Below are positions 24,053 to 30,035 of a stretch of 30,035 bases of DNA, piece by piece. The DNA comes from a virus, in IMG/VR virus record IMGVR_UViG_3300020141_000417, positions 1 to 30,035 of that record; one strand, 5' to 3'. The translations under genes were made by a program, and so were the position numbers. The notes beneath the pieces were generated by a model. That model was not told where the DNA came from and did not search any database. It saw only the letters and a program-made list of their open reading frames with translations. The stretch's first letter is position 1, and the number at the start of each line of letters is the position of its first letter.

Positions 24053-24652
24053 ATGAAATTAGAAGCGTTATCTAAAAAACTTCCAATAAGCGTAATGGAA
24101 GAAATCCCTTTAATCATTGAAAAATTTGGTATTGATGGTCCATTGAGATTATCTCATTTCCTTTCTCAATGCGCTCATGAAAGCGGTAACTTTAAGTTTT
24201 TAAGAGAAAACTTGAATTACTCTGCTGATGGCCTTCGTAAAATATTCCCTAAATATTTCCCAACATTAGAAGCAGCAAATAAGTATGCAAGACAACCTGA
24301 AAAAATTGCCAACAAAGTTTATGGCAGCCGCATGGGTAATGGTGATGAAGCTAGTGGAGATGGTTTTAAGTTCAGAGGTCGTGGTTATATCCAGCTTACT
24401 GGTAAGGATAATTACGCAGCGTTTGATAAATTTGTAGATGATGATATTATGGCCGATCCTGATTTAGTGGCTACCAAATATCCACTAACGTCAGCAGCCT
24501 TCTTTTTCCATAAGAATAAATTATGGGACGTATGCGACAAAGGTCATGGTGATGATATAGTGTTGGCAGTTACAAAGCGTGTAAATGGTGGTACTCATGG
24601 TTTGGCTGATAGGCAAGATAAATTTGATTTATTCCATAGCACATTAGCTTAA
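24053..24652 (+). CDS. GH19 (chitinase-type) endolysin
   Basis: 199 aa. LSHFLSQCAHESGNFKFLRE (33-52) contains the GH19 catalytic Glu43 and the second acid Glu52; NKVYGSRMGNGDE and then FKFRGRGYIQLTGKDNY are the family core; KRVNGGTHGLADRQ is the C-terminal substrate loop. GH19 phage lysins cut peptidoglycan glycan strands. No signal peptide, so release depends on the holin candidates upstream. It starts one base after the previous stop and its stop overlaps the next start (TAATG). Confidence 0.9.
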   Translation: MKLEALSKKLPISVMEEIPLIIEKFGIDGPLRLSHFLSQCAHESGNFKFLRENLNYSADGLRKIFPKYFPTLEAANKYARQPEKIANKVYGSRMGNGDEASGDGFKFRGRGYIQLTGKDNYAAFDKFVDDDIMADPDLVATKYPLTSAAFFFHKNKLWDVCDKGHGDDIVLAVTKRVNGGTHGLADRQDKFDLFHSTLA

Positions 24653-25650
24653 TGCCAAATCAACACACAGGCCCAACAGTTAAGAATAAAATAATTAGGG
24701 GGCTTTTATTAGATTTCCCTAATAGCTCTAAGGCCAACTTGGGAAAGATAGCATTTGAAAGATACCCTCATCTGTTTGATAGTCCAGAAGTTGCTAGAAC
24801 AATGATTAGAACTATTACTGGGGCAATGGGTGGGAAAAATAGAAAACTTACAAGAAACATGATGGAACACAAACCACAATTACCTCCTTCAAATTGTAAG
24901 GAAAGAGAATTTCAAATTCTGCCCAAAGAGTGCAATAACATTCTTTGGCTTTCTGATGTTCACATACCTAACCAAGACAATGAAGCTATTGAATTAGCCG
25001 TTGAGTATGGTAAAAAGAATGATGTCAATTGCATTGTTCTGGGAGGTGATATACTGGATAACACTCCGTTTACAAGCCATGATGCGCCACCGCCGGGCCT
25101 AGATGATGTTAGAACGTGGTTCCAGTATGCAAAACAATTTATAGAATATCTAAAATATCAATTCCCAAAAGCCAAATTCTATTGGATTGAGGGCAATCAT
25201 GACGCGTGGATTAAACGATACCTAATCAAGAAGGCCCCAATCTTATTCAGTGATGAGTATTACCACTTGCCACAAAGAATGAAGCTTGATGAGTTGGGCG
25301 TTAAATTCTTTGCGGAGCATGTAGTTTTAATGGCCGGTAAGTTGCAGATGCATCATGGCCATACAATGATTCGTGGGGTATTTGCCCCAGTTAACGCAGC
25401 CAGAGGATTATTCTTACGCGTTAAATCAAATGCAATTATAGGTCATGTGCATACTACCAGCCATCACGTTGAAAAGACATTGAAAGGGGAAACAATTGGC
25501 ACATGGTCGGTAGGTTGTCTTTGTACACTGGCTCCTGACTATGATCCACATGGCACAAAGCATAATTTAGGGTTTGCCCATATTTTAGTAGAAAAGAATG
25601 GTAACTTTAAAGTTAACAATATAGCTATTCATGAAGGAAGAATCATCTAA
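24652..25650 (+). CDS. Calcineurin-like metallophosphoesterase
   Basis: 332 aa. The N-terminal 80 residues are helical and basic (KANLGKIAFERYPHLF...), possibly a small DNA-binding or helix-turn-helix-like part. The phosphoesterase follows with its five blocks: SDVH (101-104), GGDILDN (131-137), EGNHD (180-184), MHHGH (233-237) and GHVH (264-267). All metal ligands are present. It may act on nucleic acid or on a phosphodiester. Such genes are common in phages without known substrate. The 3' end overlaps the DUF3310 gene by 20 bases. Confidence 0.87.
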   Translation: MPNQHTGPTVKNKIIRGLLLDFPNSSKANLGKIAFERYPHLFDSPEVARTMIRTITGAMGGKNRKLTRNMMEHKPQLPPSNCKEREFQILPKECNNILWLSDVHIPNQDNEAIELAVEYGKKNDVNCIVLGGDILDNTPFTSHDAPPPGLDDVRTWFQYAKQFIEYLKYQFPKAKFYWIEGNHDAWIKRYLIKKAPILFSDEYYHLPQRMKLDELGVKFFAEHVVLMAGKLQMHHGHTMIRGVFAPVNAARGLFLRVKSNAIIGHVHTTSHHVEKTLKGETIGTWSVGCLCTLAPDYDPHGTKHNLGFAHILVEKNGNFKVNNIAIHEGRII

Positions 25651-25852
25651 GGTAGACCACCCAGCACATTATAACGCTGGAAATATAGAGTGCATAGAAG
25701 CAATAGAGGAAGCAGTAAAAGGATTAGATGGTAAAGAAGCATTTGCTACTGGTAACGCAATTAAGTATCTTTGGAGATGGAAACGTAAAGGTGGTAAGGA
25801 AGATTTAAAAAAGGCAGTTTGGTATATTAACAGACTAATAAATGAGGACTAA
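25631..25852 (+). CDS. DUF3310 (SaV-like) protein
   Basis: 73 aa. DHPAHYNAGNIECIEAIEEA (9-28), FATGNAIKYLWRWKRKGG (38-55) and DLKKAVWYINRLI (58-70) match the DUF3310 family of small phage proteins, often placed with nucleotide or replication genes. Molecular role uncertain. Overlaps both neighbours. Confidence 0.88.
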   Translation: MKEESSKVDHPAHYNAGNIECIEAIEEAVKGLDGKEAFATGNAIKYLWRWKRKGGKEDLKKAVWYINRLINED

Positions 25853-26208
25853 TGAAACTAACATCTATACTGAAAATATCTACCTATGGTTGCAAGGTGG
25901 TACTTATTATTACAGATTCATTAATAAATGAAGCTAATAAAGTATACAAAAAGCATAAAATGGGGCAGATGTTTGAAGGAGATGCAGAAGGTACGGTTAT
26001 CACCCCAGATATAGATGTTTACTACATGATTATAGAGCAAAAGTATTTAAGCCACAATACCCTATCACATGAAAATTATCACATAGTAAATGTAATAAAA
26101 AGTGACAGAGGTATTGTAGATGATGAAGCTGGAGCATGGTTATCAGGTCACATAGCTGAGTTTATCTACAAATTCATAGACAAGAAGCAGCTAATAGTTA
26201 AGCACTAA
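25852..26208 (+). CDS. Small HExxH zincin-like protein, 118 aa
   Basis: LSHENYHIVN (71-80) holds an HExxH motif (His73, Glu74, His77), and Glu92 in VDDEAGAWLSGH is a good third zinc ligand. The helix IAEFIYKFI follows. Small phage proteins of this type (HExxH then E-A-x-A/W-L-x-G-x) are known to me as uncharacterised putative metallopeptidases. No signal peptide or propeptide. It could be an active protease or a zinc-binding relic. Confidence 0.65.
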   Translation: MKLTSILKISTYGCKVVLIITDSLINEANKVYKKHKMGQMFEGDAEGTVITPDIDVYYMIIEQKYLSHNTLSHENYHIVNVIKSDRGIVDDEAGAWLSGHIAEFIYKFIDKKQLIVKH

Positions 26209-26239
26209 TACATAGCCAATATTCCAAAAAAATAATTTT

Positions 26240-26266
26240 TTAATTTAATTAACTCGTTTAACTTTG
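26240..26266 (+). promoter_or_regulatory. Promoter of the downstream glycosyltransferase operon
   Basis: TTAATTTAATTAA (26240-26252) is the same 13-mer as at 21573-21585 and 21596-21608. From its first 10 bases, 9 bases lead to TAACTTTG (26259-26266), an exact TAnnTTTG box ending 12 bases before ATG 26279. Confidence 0.65.
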
Positions 26267-26278
26267 GAAAAAAAATAC

Positions 26279-27205
26279 ATGAAGTTAAGATTCATCTGCG
26301 CTCAACCAACTTCCCTTTATTACGCATGGCAGGTAGAAGTTATGATAAATAACTTTATTGAAATGGGCATCAACCCCAACATGATTGATATTGTTTGCTG
26401 GAAGATTAACAATGTGATACCGGAAGAATGGACCAAACTCGCGGCTAATTATCCAGCTCGTTTCTTTTTTTATGATGATACCAGAGAAAGCAGACACTAC
26501 ATATCCTCAATACGTCCAAACATATTAAAGCAGCATTTTGAAGCAAATGATTTGAATGGTGAAGCTATTCTTTATCACGATTGCGACATTGCTTTTACCA
26601 AAAAGATAGACTGGGACCAATTCTTACAAGATGATAAGTGGTACGGATCCGATTGCCGTTGGTACATAGCACATAGCTACATATTAGGCAAAGGACAAGA
26701 CGTAATAGATAAGATGTGTGAGATAGTGGAAATACCTGAATCACTTGTAAAAGATAATGAACTAAACTCAATCGGAGCGCAGTACCTAATGAAAGGTATT
26801 GATGCTCAGTTTTGGGCGGACGTTGAAAGAGATTGCGAAAGATTGTTTTATGAAGTAACGCACCTAAATAATGAAAAGAAACAATTAGATCCGACACATC
26901 ATGAATTACAGATATGGTGTGCAGACATGTGGGCGGTGCTATGGAATGGCTGGAAGCGTGGAGCAGAAACCATTTGTCACCCAGAACTAGAATTTTCATG
27001 GGGTACGAGTACCGAAGCGGATTGGGATAGGCTCAATATATTCCACAATGCCGGTGTCGTTACATCTGCCGGTGGCTTATTCTATAAAGCAGAGTACATG
27101 AACGAGTTGCCTTATAGTGCAACATTGAATATAAACGAAGGAACCGCCAGTAAGAAATACTGGGATATTATACAAGAAACAGCAAAAAAATCAGTTTTAT
27201 TATGA
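26279..27205 (+). CDS. GT-A-like glycosyltransferase, 308 aa
   Basis: ATG 26279; the in-frame TTG at 26264 lies in the promoter box. MKLRFICAQPTSLYYAWQVE begins a GT-A-type fold; residues 96-107 (AILYHDCDIAFT) have a D-C-D metal motif at 101-103 after a hydrophobic strand; the C-terminal part has a WCADMWAVLWNGWKRG helix and an IFHNAG block, where His is a likely metal ligand. It probably uses a nucleotide sugar. Donor and acceptor unknown. Next gene overlaps by four bases. Confidence 0.65.
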   Translation: MKLRFICAQPTSLYYAWQVEVMINNFIEMGINPNMIDIVCWKINNVIPEEWTKLAANYPARFFFYDDTRESRHYISSIRPNILKQHFEANDLNGEAILYHDCDIAFTKKIDWDQFLQDDKWYGSDCRWYIAHSYILGKGQDVIDKMCEIVEIPESLVKDNELNSIGAQYLMKGIDAQFWADVERDCERLFYEVTHLNNEKKQLDPTHHELQIWCADMWAVLWNGWKRGAETICHPELEFSWGTSTEADWDRLNIFHNAGVVTSAGGLFYKAEYMNELPYSATLNINEGTASKKYWDIIQETAKKSVLL

Positions 27206-27714
27206 CAACAAAAGTAGTAGAGTCGGAAAATCCATTAGAGCATTGGAACGACATCAAAGACGTAGAAGGTAAAGTAGTTTTAGATTTAGGTTGTGGGTGG
27301 TTGTTCCAGCCATTTGAGTCAACTCCTCAATACTTTATAAACAGAGGAGCTAAAAAAATAATTGGTGTAGATGCATCATGCGGAGAGATTGAAAAGTTAA
27401 ATGAAACTTTCCCTGACCATACTTTCATTTGCAAAACCATTTCTAATTTTGATGATTTACTTGGCTTAATTACAGATCATAAACCAGAGTTAATCAAAAT
27501 GGATATAGAAGGCCATGAGCAACACATGAAGGATATTACTGCTGAGCAATTTGAATCAGTAAAAGAAATAGCAGTTGAATACCACAACCCTACATGCAAA
27601 GAGATACTAGAAAATAAGTTAACTGAACTAGGTTTTGAGATATTTGCAACTAATCAATTTGGTTGGTTCTGTACAGATATTAATCAAATGGGTATCATGC
27701 ACGCAAAAAGATAA
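27202..27714 (+). CDS. FkbM-type SAM methyltransferase
   Basis: 170 aa. VVLDLGCGWLFQPF (25-38) is the SAM motif I, KKIIGVDASCGEIEKL the motif II region, and LIKMDIEGHEQHM (96-108) the FkbM hallmark DIEGxE. FkbM-type enzymes methylate hydroxyls, often on sugars. It is shorter than most members. It lies between two glycosyltransferase-like genes, consistent with methylation of a glycan. Confidence 0.8.
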   Translation: MTTKVVESENPLEHWNDIKDVEGKVVLDLGCGWLFQPFESTPQYFINRGAKKIIGVDASCGEIEKLNETFPDHTFICKTISNFDDLLGLITDHKPELIKMDIEGHEQHMKDITAEQFESVKEIAVEYHNPTCKEILENKLTELGFEIFATNQFGWFCTDINQMGIMHAKR

Positions 27715-27715
27715 T

Positions 27716-28576
27716 ATGATCATAAATAAAGCAACATACGGAGGTCAAGATTGTACTCAATTGATTAAGGATAAAGTAGTATCAGATAAGCTTGTAGTAA
27801 GGGCCAATAACGATATTATAGGGGATCCAGCCGTTGGGGAGGTGAAGTATCTGGAAATGGACATAGACGGCACTATTTTCAGCGTTAGGGAAGGTAGTGT
27901 ATTTGTATACCCTAAGTCAAAGAGCAGAAAATTGGGCATATTCTATTCCAATAACAACAATAAAAAGATATGGCCGTCAATCTACCAATCCTTAAATAGT
28001 ATTAAGCAAGCAAGCGAGGGGGTGGCAGACATTGTAACTTGTATGTGGGAGCCTATGCCGGAAAACCCTTTTTACCAAGTTAGAAGCTGGTATCAGTCGC
28101 AATCGCACCTCAATCAGTTGCTCCAAATTATGCAATGCCTTTATGCTGCAAAAGAAACCGGCGAATATGATTACGTTTCCTTTTTAGAGCATGATGTAAT
28201 GTACCCAAAGGGTTACTTTGACTTCCCTGAATTTGATAGAGGTAACGTGCTTACCAATATGAATTACGGGGGCGTTTGTATCAATGGCTGGCAAGAGAGA
28301 GGCCAAGATGATGAGCCGTTCCACCAAATGACCATGAGATTTGATGATGCCATTGAGCATTGTTTGGCCATTTTACCCAATGCCTTGCGTACAAATAGCG
28401 GCATGATTGAAACTCAAACAATGAAACGGATCCAATGGAATAGCGAAAATCAGGCTATTCATATCAACCATGGAATACATTTCACCAGCCATAACTCAAT
28501 ATATCGCAAAGATAATTTATCTTTAAGTCATAATTATTGGGGCAACCACTCCGATTATACCAATTTATTCGTATGA
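27716..28576 (+). CDS. Two-domain protein: DUF3395-like module plus GT-A-like domain
   Basis: 286 aa; ATG 27716 is one base after the previous stop. Residues 1-66 contain ATYGGQDCTQLIKDKV (6-21) and a GDPAVGEVKYLEM block (36-48), like the small beta domain ATYG...GDPxxGxxKxL that I associate with DUF3395-type proteins. Residues 70-286 look like a glycosyltransferase: LGIFYSNNN, SFLEHDVMYPKGYFDF (155-170, E-H-D 158-160 in DxD position), and GIHFTSHNSIY near the end. The small domain may bind glycan or protein. Domain calls are moderately sure; no substrate can be given. Confidence 0.6.
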   Translation: MIINKATYGGQDCTQLIKDKVVSDKLVVRANNDIIGDPAVGEVKYLEMDIDGTIFSVREGSVFVYPKSKSRKLGIFYSNNNNKKIWPSIYQSLNSIKQASEGVADIVTCMWEPMPENPFYQVRSWYQSQSHLNQLLQIMQCLYAAKETGEYDYVSFLEHDVMYPKGYFDFPEFDRGNVLTNMNYGGVCINGWQERGQDDEPFHQMTMRFDDAIEHCLAILPNALRTNSGMIETQTMKRIQWNSENQAIHINHGIHFTSHNSIYRKDNLSLSHNYWGNHSDYTNLFV

Positions 28577-28604
28577 ACAAGTTAAAAGGCAAATGGCAAA
28601 ACTG

Positions 28605-28763
28605 ATGAAAACGTATCGCATCTTTTTTGAGAAGGACGGAACCAAAATGACTAAGCTGGTTTATGCCGTTTCAATGTCTGATGTGCTACAAAAATATAAG
28701 GACCTTAAAATATTATCTGTTGTTCAGATTGACCTCGCGCCTCCCGAAGATGAAGATGAATAG
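28605..28763 (+). CDS. Small hypothetical protein, 52 aa
   Basis: MKTYRIFFEKDGTKMTKLVY starts a small alpha/beta protein ending in a very acidic tail (PPEDEDE). ATG 28593 would add four residues. A 10-codon frame (28573-28605) overlaps the preceding stop by ATGA and this start by TGATG, so ribosomes could be passed on. The 3' end overlaps the convergent minus-strand gene by 51 bases. Function unknown. Confidence 0.5.
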   Translation: MKTYRIFFEKDGTKMTKLVYAVSMSDVLQKYKDLKILSVVQIDLAPPEDEDE

Positions 28764-28871
28764 CTCCTTTATTGCAAAGGTTACTACAATTGCCCCGTAA
28801 AGCAAGATAAAGGCTGGTATGCCAACCAAAAAGAAAAAGACTACTTGAAAGATCCCAATTAATTTTTTCAT
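28713..28871 (-). CDS. Small membrane protein, 52 aa
   Basis: MKKLIGIFQVVFFFLVGIPA begins a protein with one or two membrane helices (about 5-38) and a basic end (FGRREVNLNNR). The ATG is 10 bases after the stop of the preceding minus-strand gene, which also encodes a membrane protein. Its 3' end overlaps the plus-strand 52-aa gene. The overlap makes one of the two less certain, but each reads like a protein. Confidence 0.5.
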   Translation of the reverse strand: MKKLIGIFQVVFFFLVGIPAFILLYGAIVVTFAIKELFIFIFGRREVNLNNR

Positions 28872-28881
28872 GTTTTATTGT

Positions 28882-29121
28882 TTATTCGGTTTCATTAAAT
28901 GCTTTTTGTACTTCTGGATTTGTGCTTAACTGATCATAAATGAACTCATACCGCTGGTTTTGAAATTTCAATGGTACAATTTCATCATACAGACTATCTG
29001 ATTTTGACTGCATTTCAGCCATTTTTATTTGCATGTTGTTCTTCTGCTCTATCATGGCAGCTATAACCACAATTAATGCGCCTATAACCCATAATAGAGC
29101 AATGATAATTAATGTTCGCAT
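28882..29121 (-). CDS. Membrane-anchored coiled-coil protein, 79 aa
   Basis: One N-terminal membrane helix (3-22: TLIIIALLWVIGALIVVIAA) followed by a Gln/Lys/Glu-rich helix (IEQKNNMQIKMAEMQSKSDS). No lipobox. It resembles an FtsL-like or spanin-like small bitopic protein but no family is clear. It lies downstream of a palindrome-rich gap that may control it. Confidence 0.6.
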   Translation of the reverse strand: MRTLIIIALLWVIGALIVVIAAMIEQKNNMQIKMAEMQSKSDSLYDEIVPLKFQNQRYEFIYDQLSTNPEVQKAFNETE

Positions 29122-29145
29122 GTTATAAGTTTACATAATTAGAGG

Positions 29146-29157
29146 GTAAAATTTTAC
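29146..29157. promoter_or_regulatory. Perfect 12-bp palindrome GTAAAATTTTAC
   Basis: It lies 25 bases upstream of the minus-strand start at 29121, where a repressor could block transcription. The sequence is its own reverse complement. Role inferred from position. Confidence 0.4.
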
Positions 29158-29188
29158 GAAATATGTAATAAAGTGTGGGGTTGATTTG

Positions 29189-29266
29189 GAAATATATTTC
29201 TAAAAAGTAGTAATTATACTACCAATTATATGCAAAAAGGTAACAATTAGAAATATATTTCTAATT
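29189..29266. promoter_or_regulatory. Two copies of palindrome GAAATATATTTC flanking a hairpin
   Basis: GAAATATATTTC is at 29189-29200 and 29250-29261, 61 bases apart; the second copy extends to a perfect 22-bp palindrome (29245-29266). Between them GTAGTA-ATTA-TACTAC (29207-29222) forms another inverted repeat. The 167-base gap 29122-29288 holds these and no gene. The gap separates the XRE-domain gene from the membrane genes downstream, so they are candidate operators for that regulator. Confidence 0.55.
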
Positions 29267-29288
29267 TTAAAGTTCTAAATTAACATTA

Positions 29289-29819
29289 CTATTCTTTACA
29301 AACATCAATAGTGCAACCAAACATTTTTAATACTTGAATCAAACTTTTAATATTATAATTTGTTTTTTGTTGCTCAATTTTTCTAATAACAGTCAAGGCA
29401 ACCCCAGCCTTTTCTGCAAATTCTACTTGCGTTAATTTTACTTGCTTTCTTTTTTCTTTTACAAATTTAGATAATCTTCCCATTAATTCGCCTTTACCTA
29501 ATAATTCATCTATATTATGTTTTACAAGTATTGGGCTTACTAAATTAATATTTAAAAGAAGTGCATTTTTATTTACATAATATTGTATCCAATGCTTTTC
29601 TTTTGCATCTAAATTATCTTCAATAGATACAGATTCAATAATTTTAACAATGGGAGCATAGCCAATATTTTTTAAATCATCAACCCATTCCTTAACTTTT
29701 ACAGAAGTACTTTGTGATATATGTTGCAAAGGCCTTGTCATTCCATTAGTTGTTTTACCTATGTAATGTATATCATTTGTAAAAGGACAACATAATGCGT
29801 AAATAAATCTTTTTTCCAT
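29289..29819 (-). CDS. GIY-YIG nuclease domain fused to XRE/HipB-type HTH
   Basis: 176 aa from ATG 29819; the in-frame TTG at 29840 lies in the promoter box. N-terminal GIY-YIG: RFIYAL (4-9), HYIGKT (18-23), Arg29 and Glu74 in AKEKHWIQYY are the expected catalytic residues, with Asn90 following. C-terminal HTH (about 117-172): VKEKRKQVKLTQVEFAEKAG then VIRKIEQQKTNYNIKSLIQVL, like HipB-type XRE domains. It could cut DNA at sites chosen by the HTH, or be a regulator with a relic nuclease fold. It stands next to a palindrome-rich gap and has its own promoter. Single minus-strand regulatory-looking gene at the block border. Confidence 0.82.
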   Translation of the reverse strand: MEKRFIYALCCPFTNDIHYIGKTTNGMTRPLQHISQSTSVKVKEWVDDLKNIGYAPIVKIIESVSIEDNLDAKEKHWIQYYVNKNALLLNINLVSPILVKHNIDELLGKGELMGRLSKFVKEKRKQVKLTQVEFAEKAGVALTVIRKIEQQKTNYNIKSLIQVLKMFGCTIDVCKE

Positions 29820-29837
29820 ATTATATGTTATTTGATA

Positions 29838-29845
29838 CAAATATA
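29838..29845 (-). promoter_or_regulatory. -7 box TATATTTG for the GIY-YIG/XRE gene
   Basis: An exact TAnnTTTG on the minus strand ends 18 bases before ATG 29819. A TTG at 29858-29860 is only 12 bases upstream, shorter than the usual -33 spacing. Confidence 0.5.
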
Positions 29846-29891
29846 ATAAATAATAGTCAATTTATTAATATTAATATCTATAAGCATATAA

Positions 29892-30035
29892 TTAACCCAA
29901 AAAGATTTTAAGCGTTTTACCCCCGTCTTGATAAGATAATTCTATTACTTTAAAATCTCCCAACTCTTGATATAGCGTTAATATTCTACCTACTGCCATA
30001 TCGTTTTTAGCGTGGTTAATTACTTCTAATCTTGT
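29892..30035 (-). CDS. Conserved phage protein, C-terminal end (5' partial)
   Basis: The minus frame is open to the window edge and gives 47 residues ending in TAA at 29892-29894. It begins TRLEVINHAKNDMAVGRILT and ends with a SYQDGGKTLKIFLG strand. I recall small phage proteins with TRLEVIDHxxR near the start and LQDxGRTLKIF near the end. Most of such a protein would be visible here, so only a few residues are missing. Function unknown. Confidence 0.6.
   Translation of the reverse strand, partial: TRLEVINHAKNDMAVGRILTLYQELGDFKVIELSYQDGGKTLKIFLG

Noticed and set aside
1-30035. tRNA genes, integrase and attachment sites
   Set aside because: I looked for cloverleaf-like stretches in gaps and for recombinase motifs in the proteins and saw none; gaps are too short or AT-only. 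A covariance search would be needed to exclude a tRNA fully.

Overview
The window is part of the genome of a tailed double-stranded DNA phage (Caudoviricetes) that probably infects a Bacteroidota host. Four signs point to this host: AT-rich DNA, near-absence of Shine-Dalgarno sequences, boxes matching the Bacteroidota -7 promoter element TAnnTTTG placed 13-19 bases before several start codons, and small phage protein families that I associate with Bacteroidota phages. No integrase, portal, terminase or major capsid gene lies in the window, so this is the distal virion, surface-modification and lysis part of the genome.

Layout. (1) Positions 1-14471, plus strand: the late structural region. 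It holds the end of a giant virion-associated protein (at least 2311 aa), a 54-aa basic protein, two small structural-type proteins, a 1970-aa fibre (collagen-like repeats, a globular domain, more collagen-like repeats, about 70 YadA-like beta-roll turns and a C-terminal S74 chaperone/protease domain), and a small protein after it. (2) Positions 14534-17241, plus strand: an overlapping operon with a GT9-like glycosyltransferase, a PAPS-type sulfotransferase, an APS kinase, a small HxGH nucleotidyltransferase and a DUF2061 membrane protein. It looks like a phage-borne sulfation cassette. (3) Positions 17216-21568, minus strand: a methyltransferase-glycosyltransferase fusion, four small genes including an HNH-like protein without its key His, and a GT4 domain fused to a TibC-like O-heptosyltransferase with a complete four-Cys iron-finger pattern. 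(4) Positions 21639-24652, plus strand: a DUF6165 protein followed by a dense lysis cluster (u-spanin candidate, 28-aa membrane peptide, holin candidate, membrane coiled-coil proteins, overlapping lipoprotein/membrane pair, GH19 endolysin). (5) Positions 24652-26208: metallophosphoesterase, DUF3310 and a small HExxH protein. (6) Positions 26279-28763: a GT-A-like protein, an FkbM-type methyltransferase, a second GT-A-like protein and a small protein. (7) Positions 28713-30035, minus strand: two small membrane proteins, a palindrome-rich gap, a GIY-YIG/XRE fusion, and the end of another gene.

How it may work together. About ten genes concern glycan building, methylation or sulfation. Four promoters in front of these blocks share an AT-only element (TTAATTTAATTAA or a close variant) 9-10 bases before an exact TAnnTTTG box; two of them are divergent in one intergenic gap. 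The most interesting reading is a co-regulated decoration system that glycosylates and sulfates either the phage's own Ser/Thr-rich repetitive fibre or the host surface. TibC-family enzymes are known to modify repetitive beta-solenoid adhesins, and this phage carries such an enzyme together with a giant beta-roll fibre. The target and the joint action are inference.
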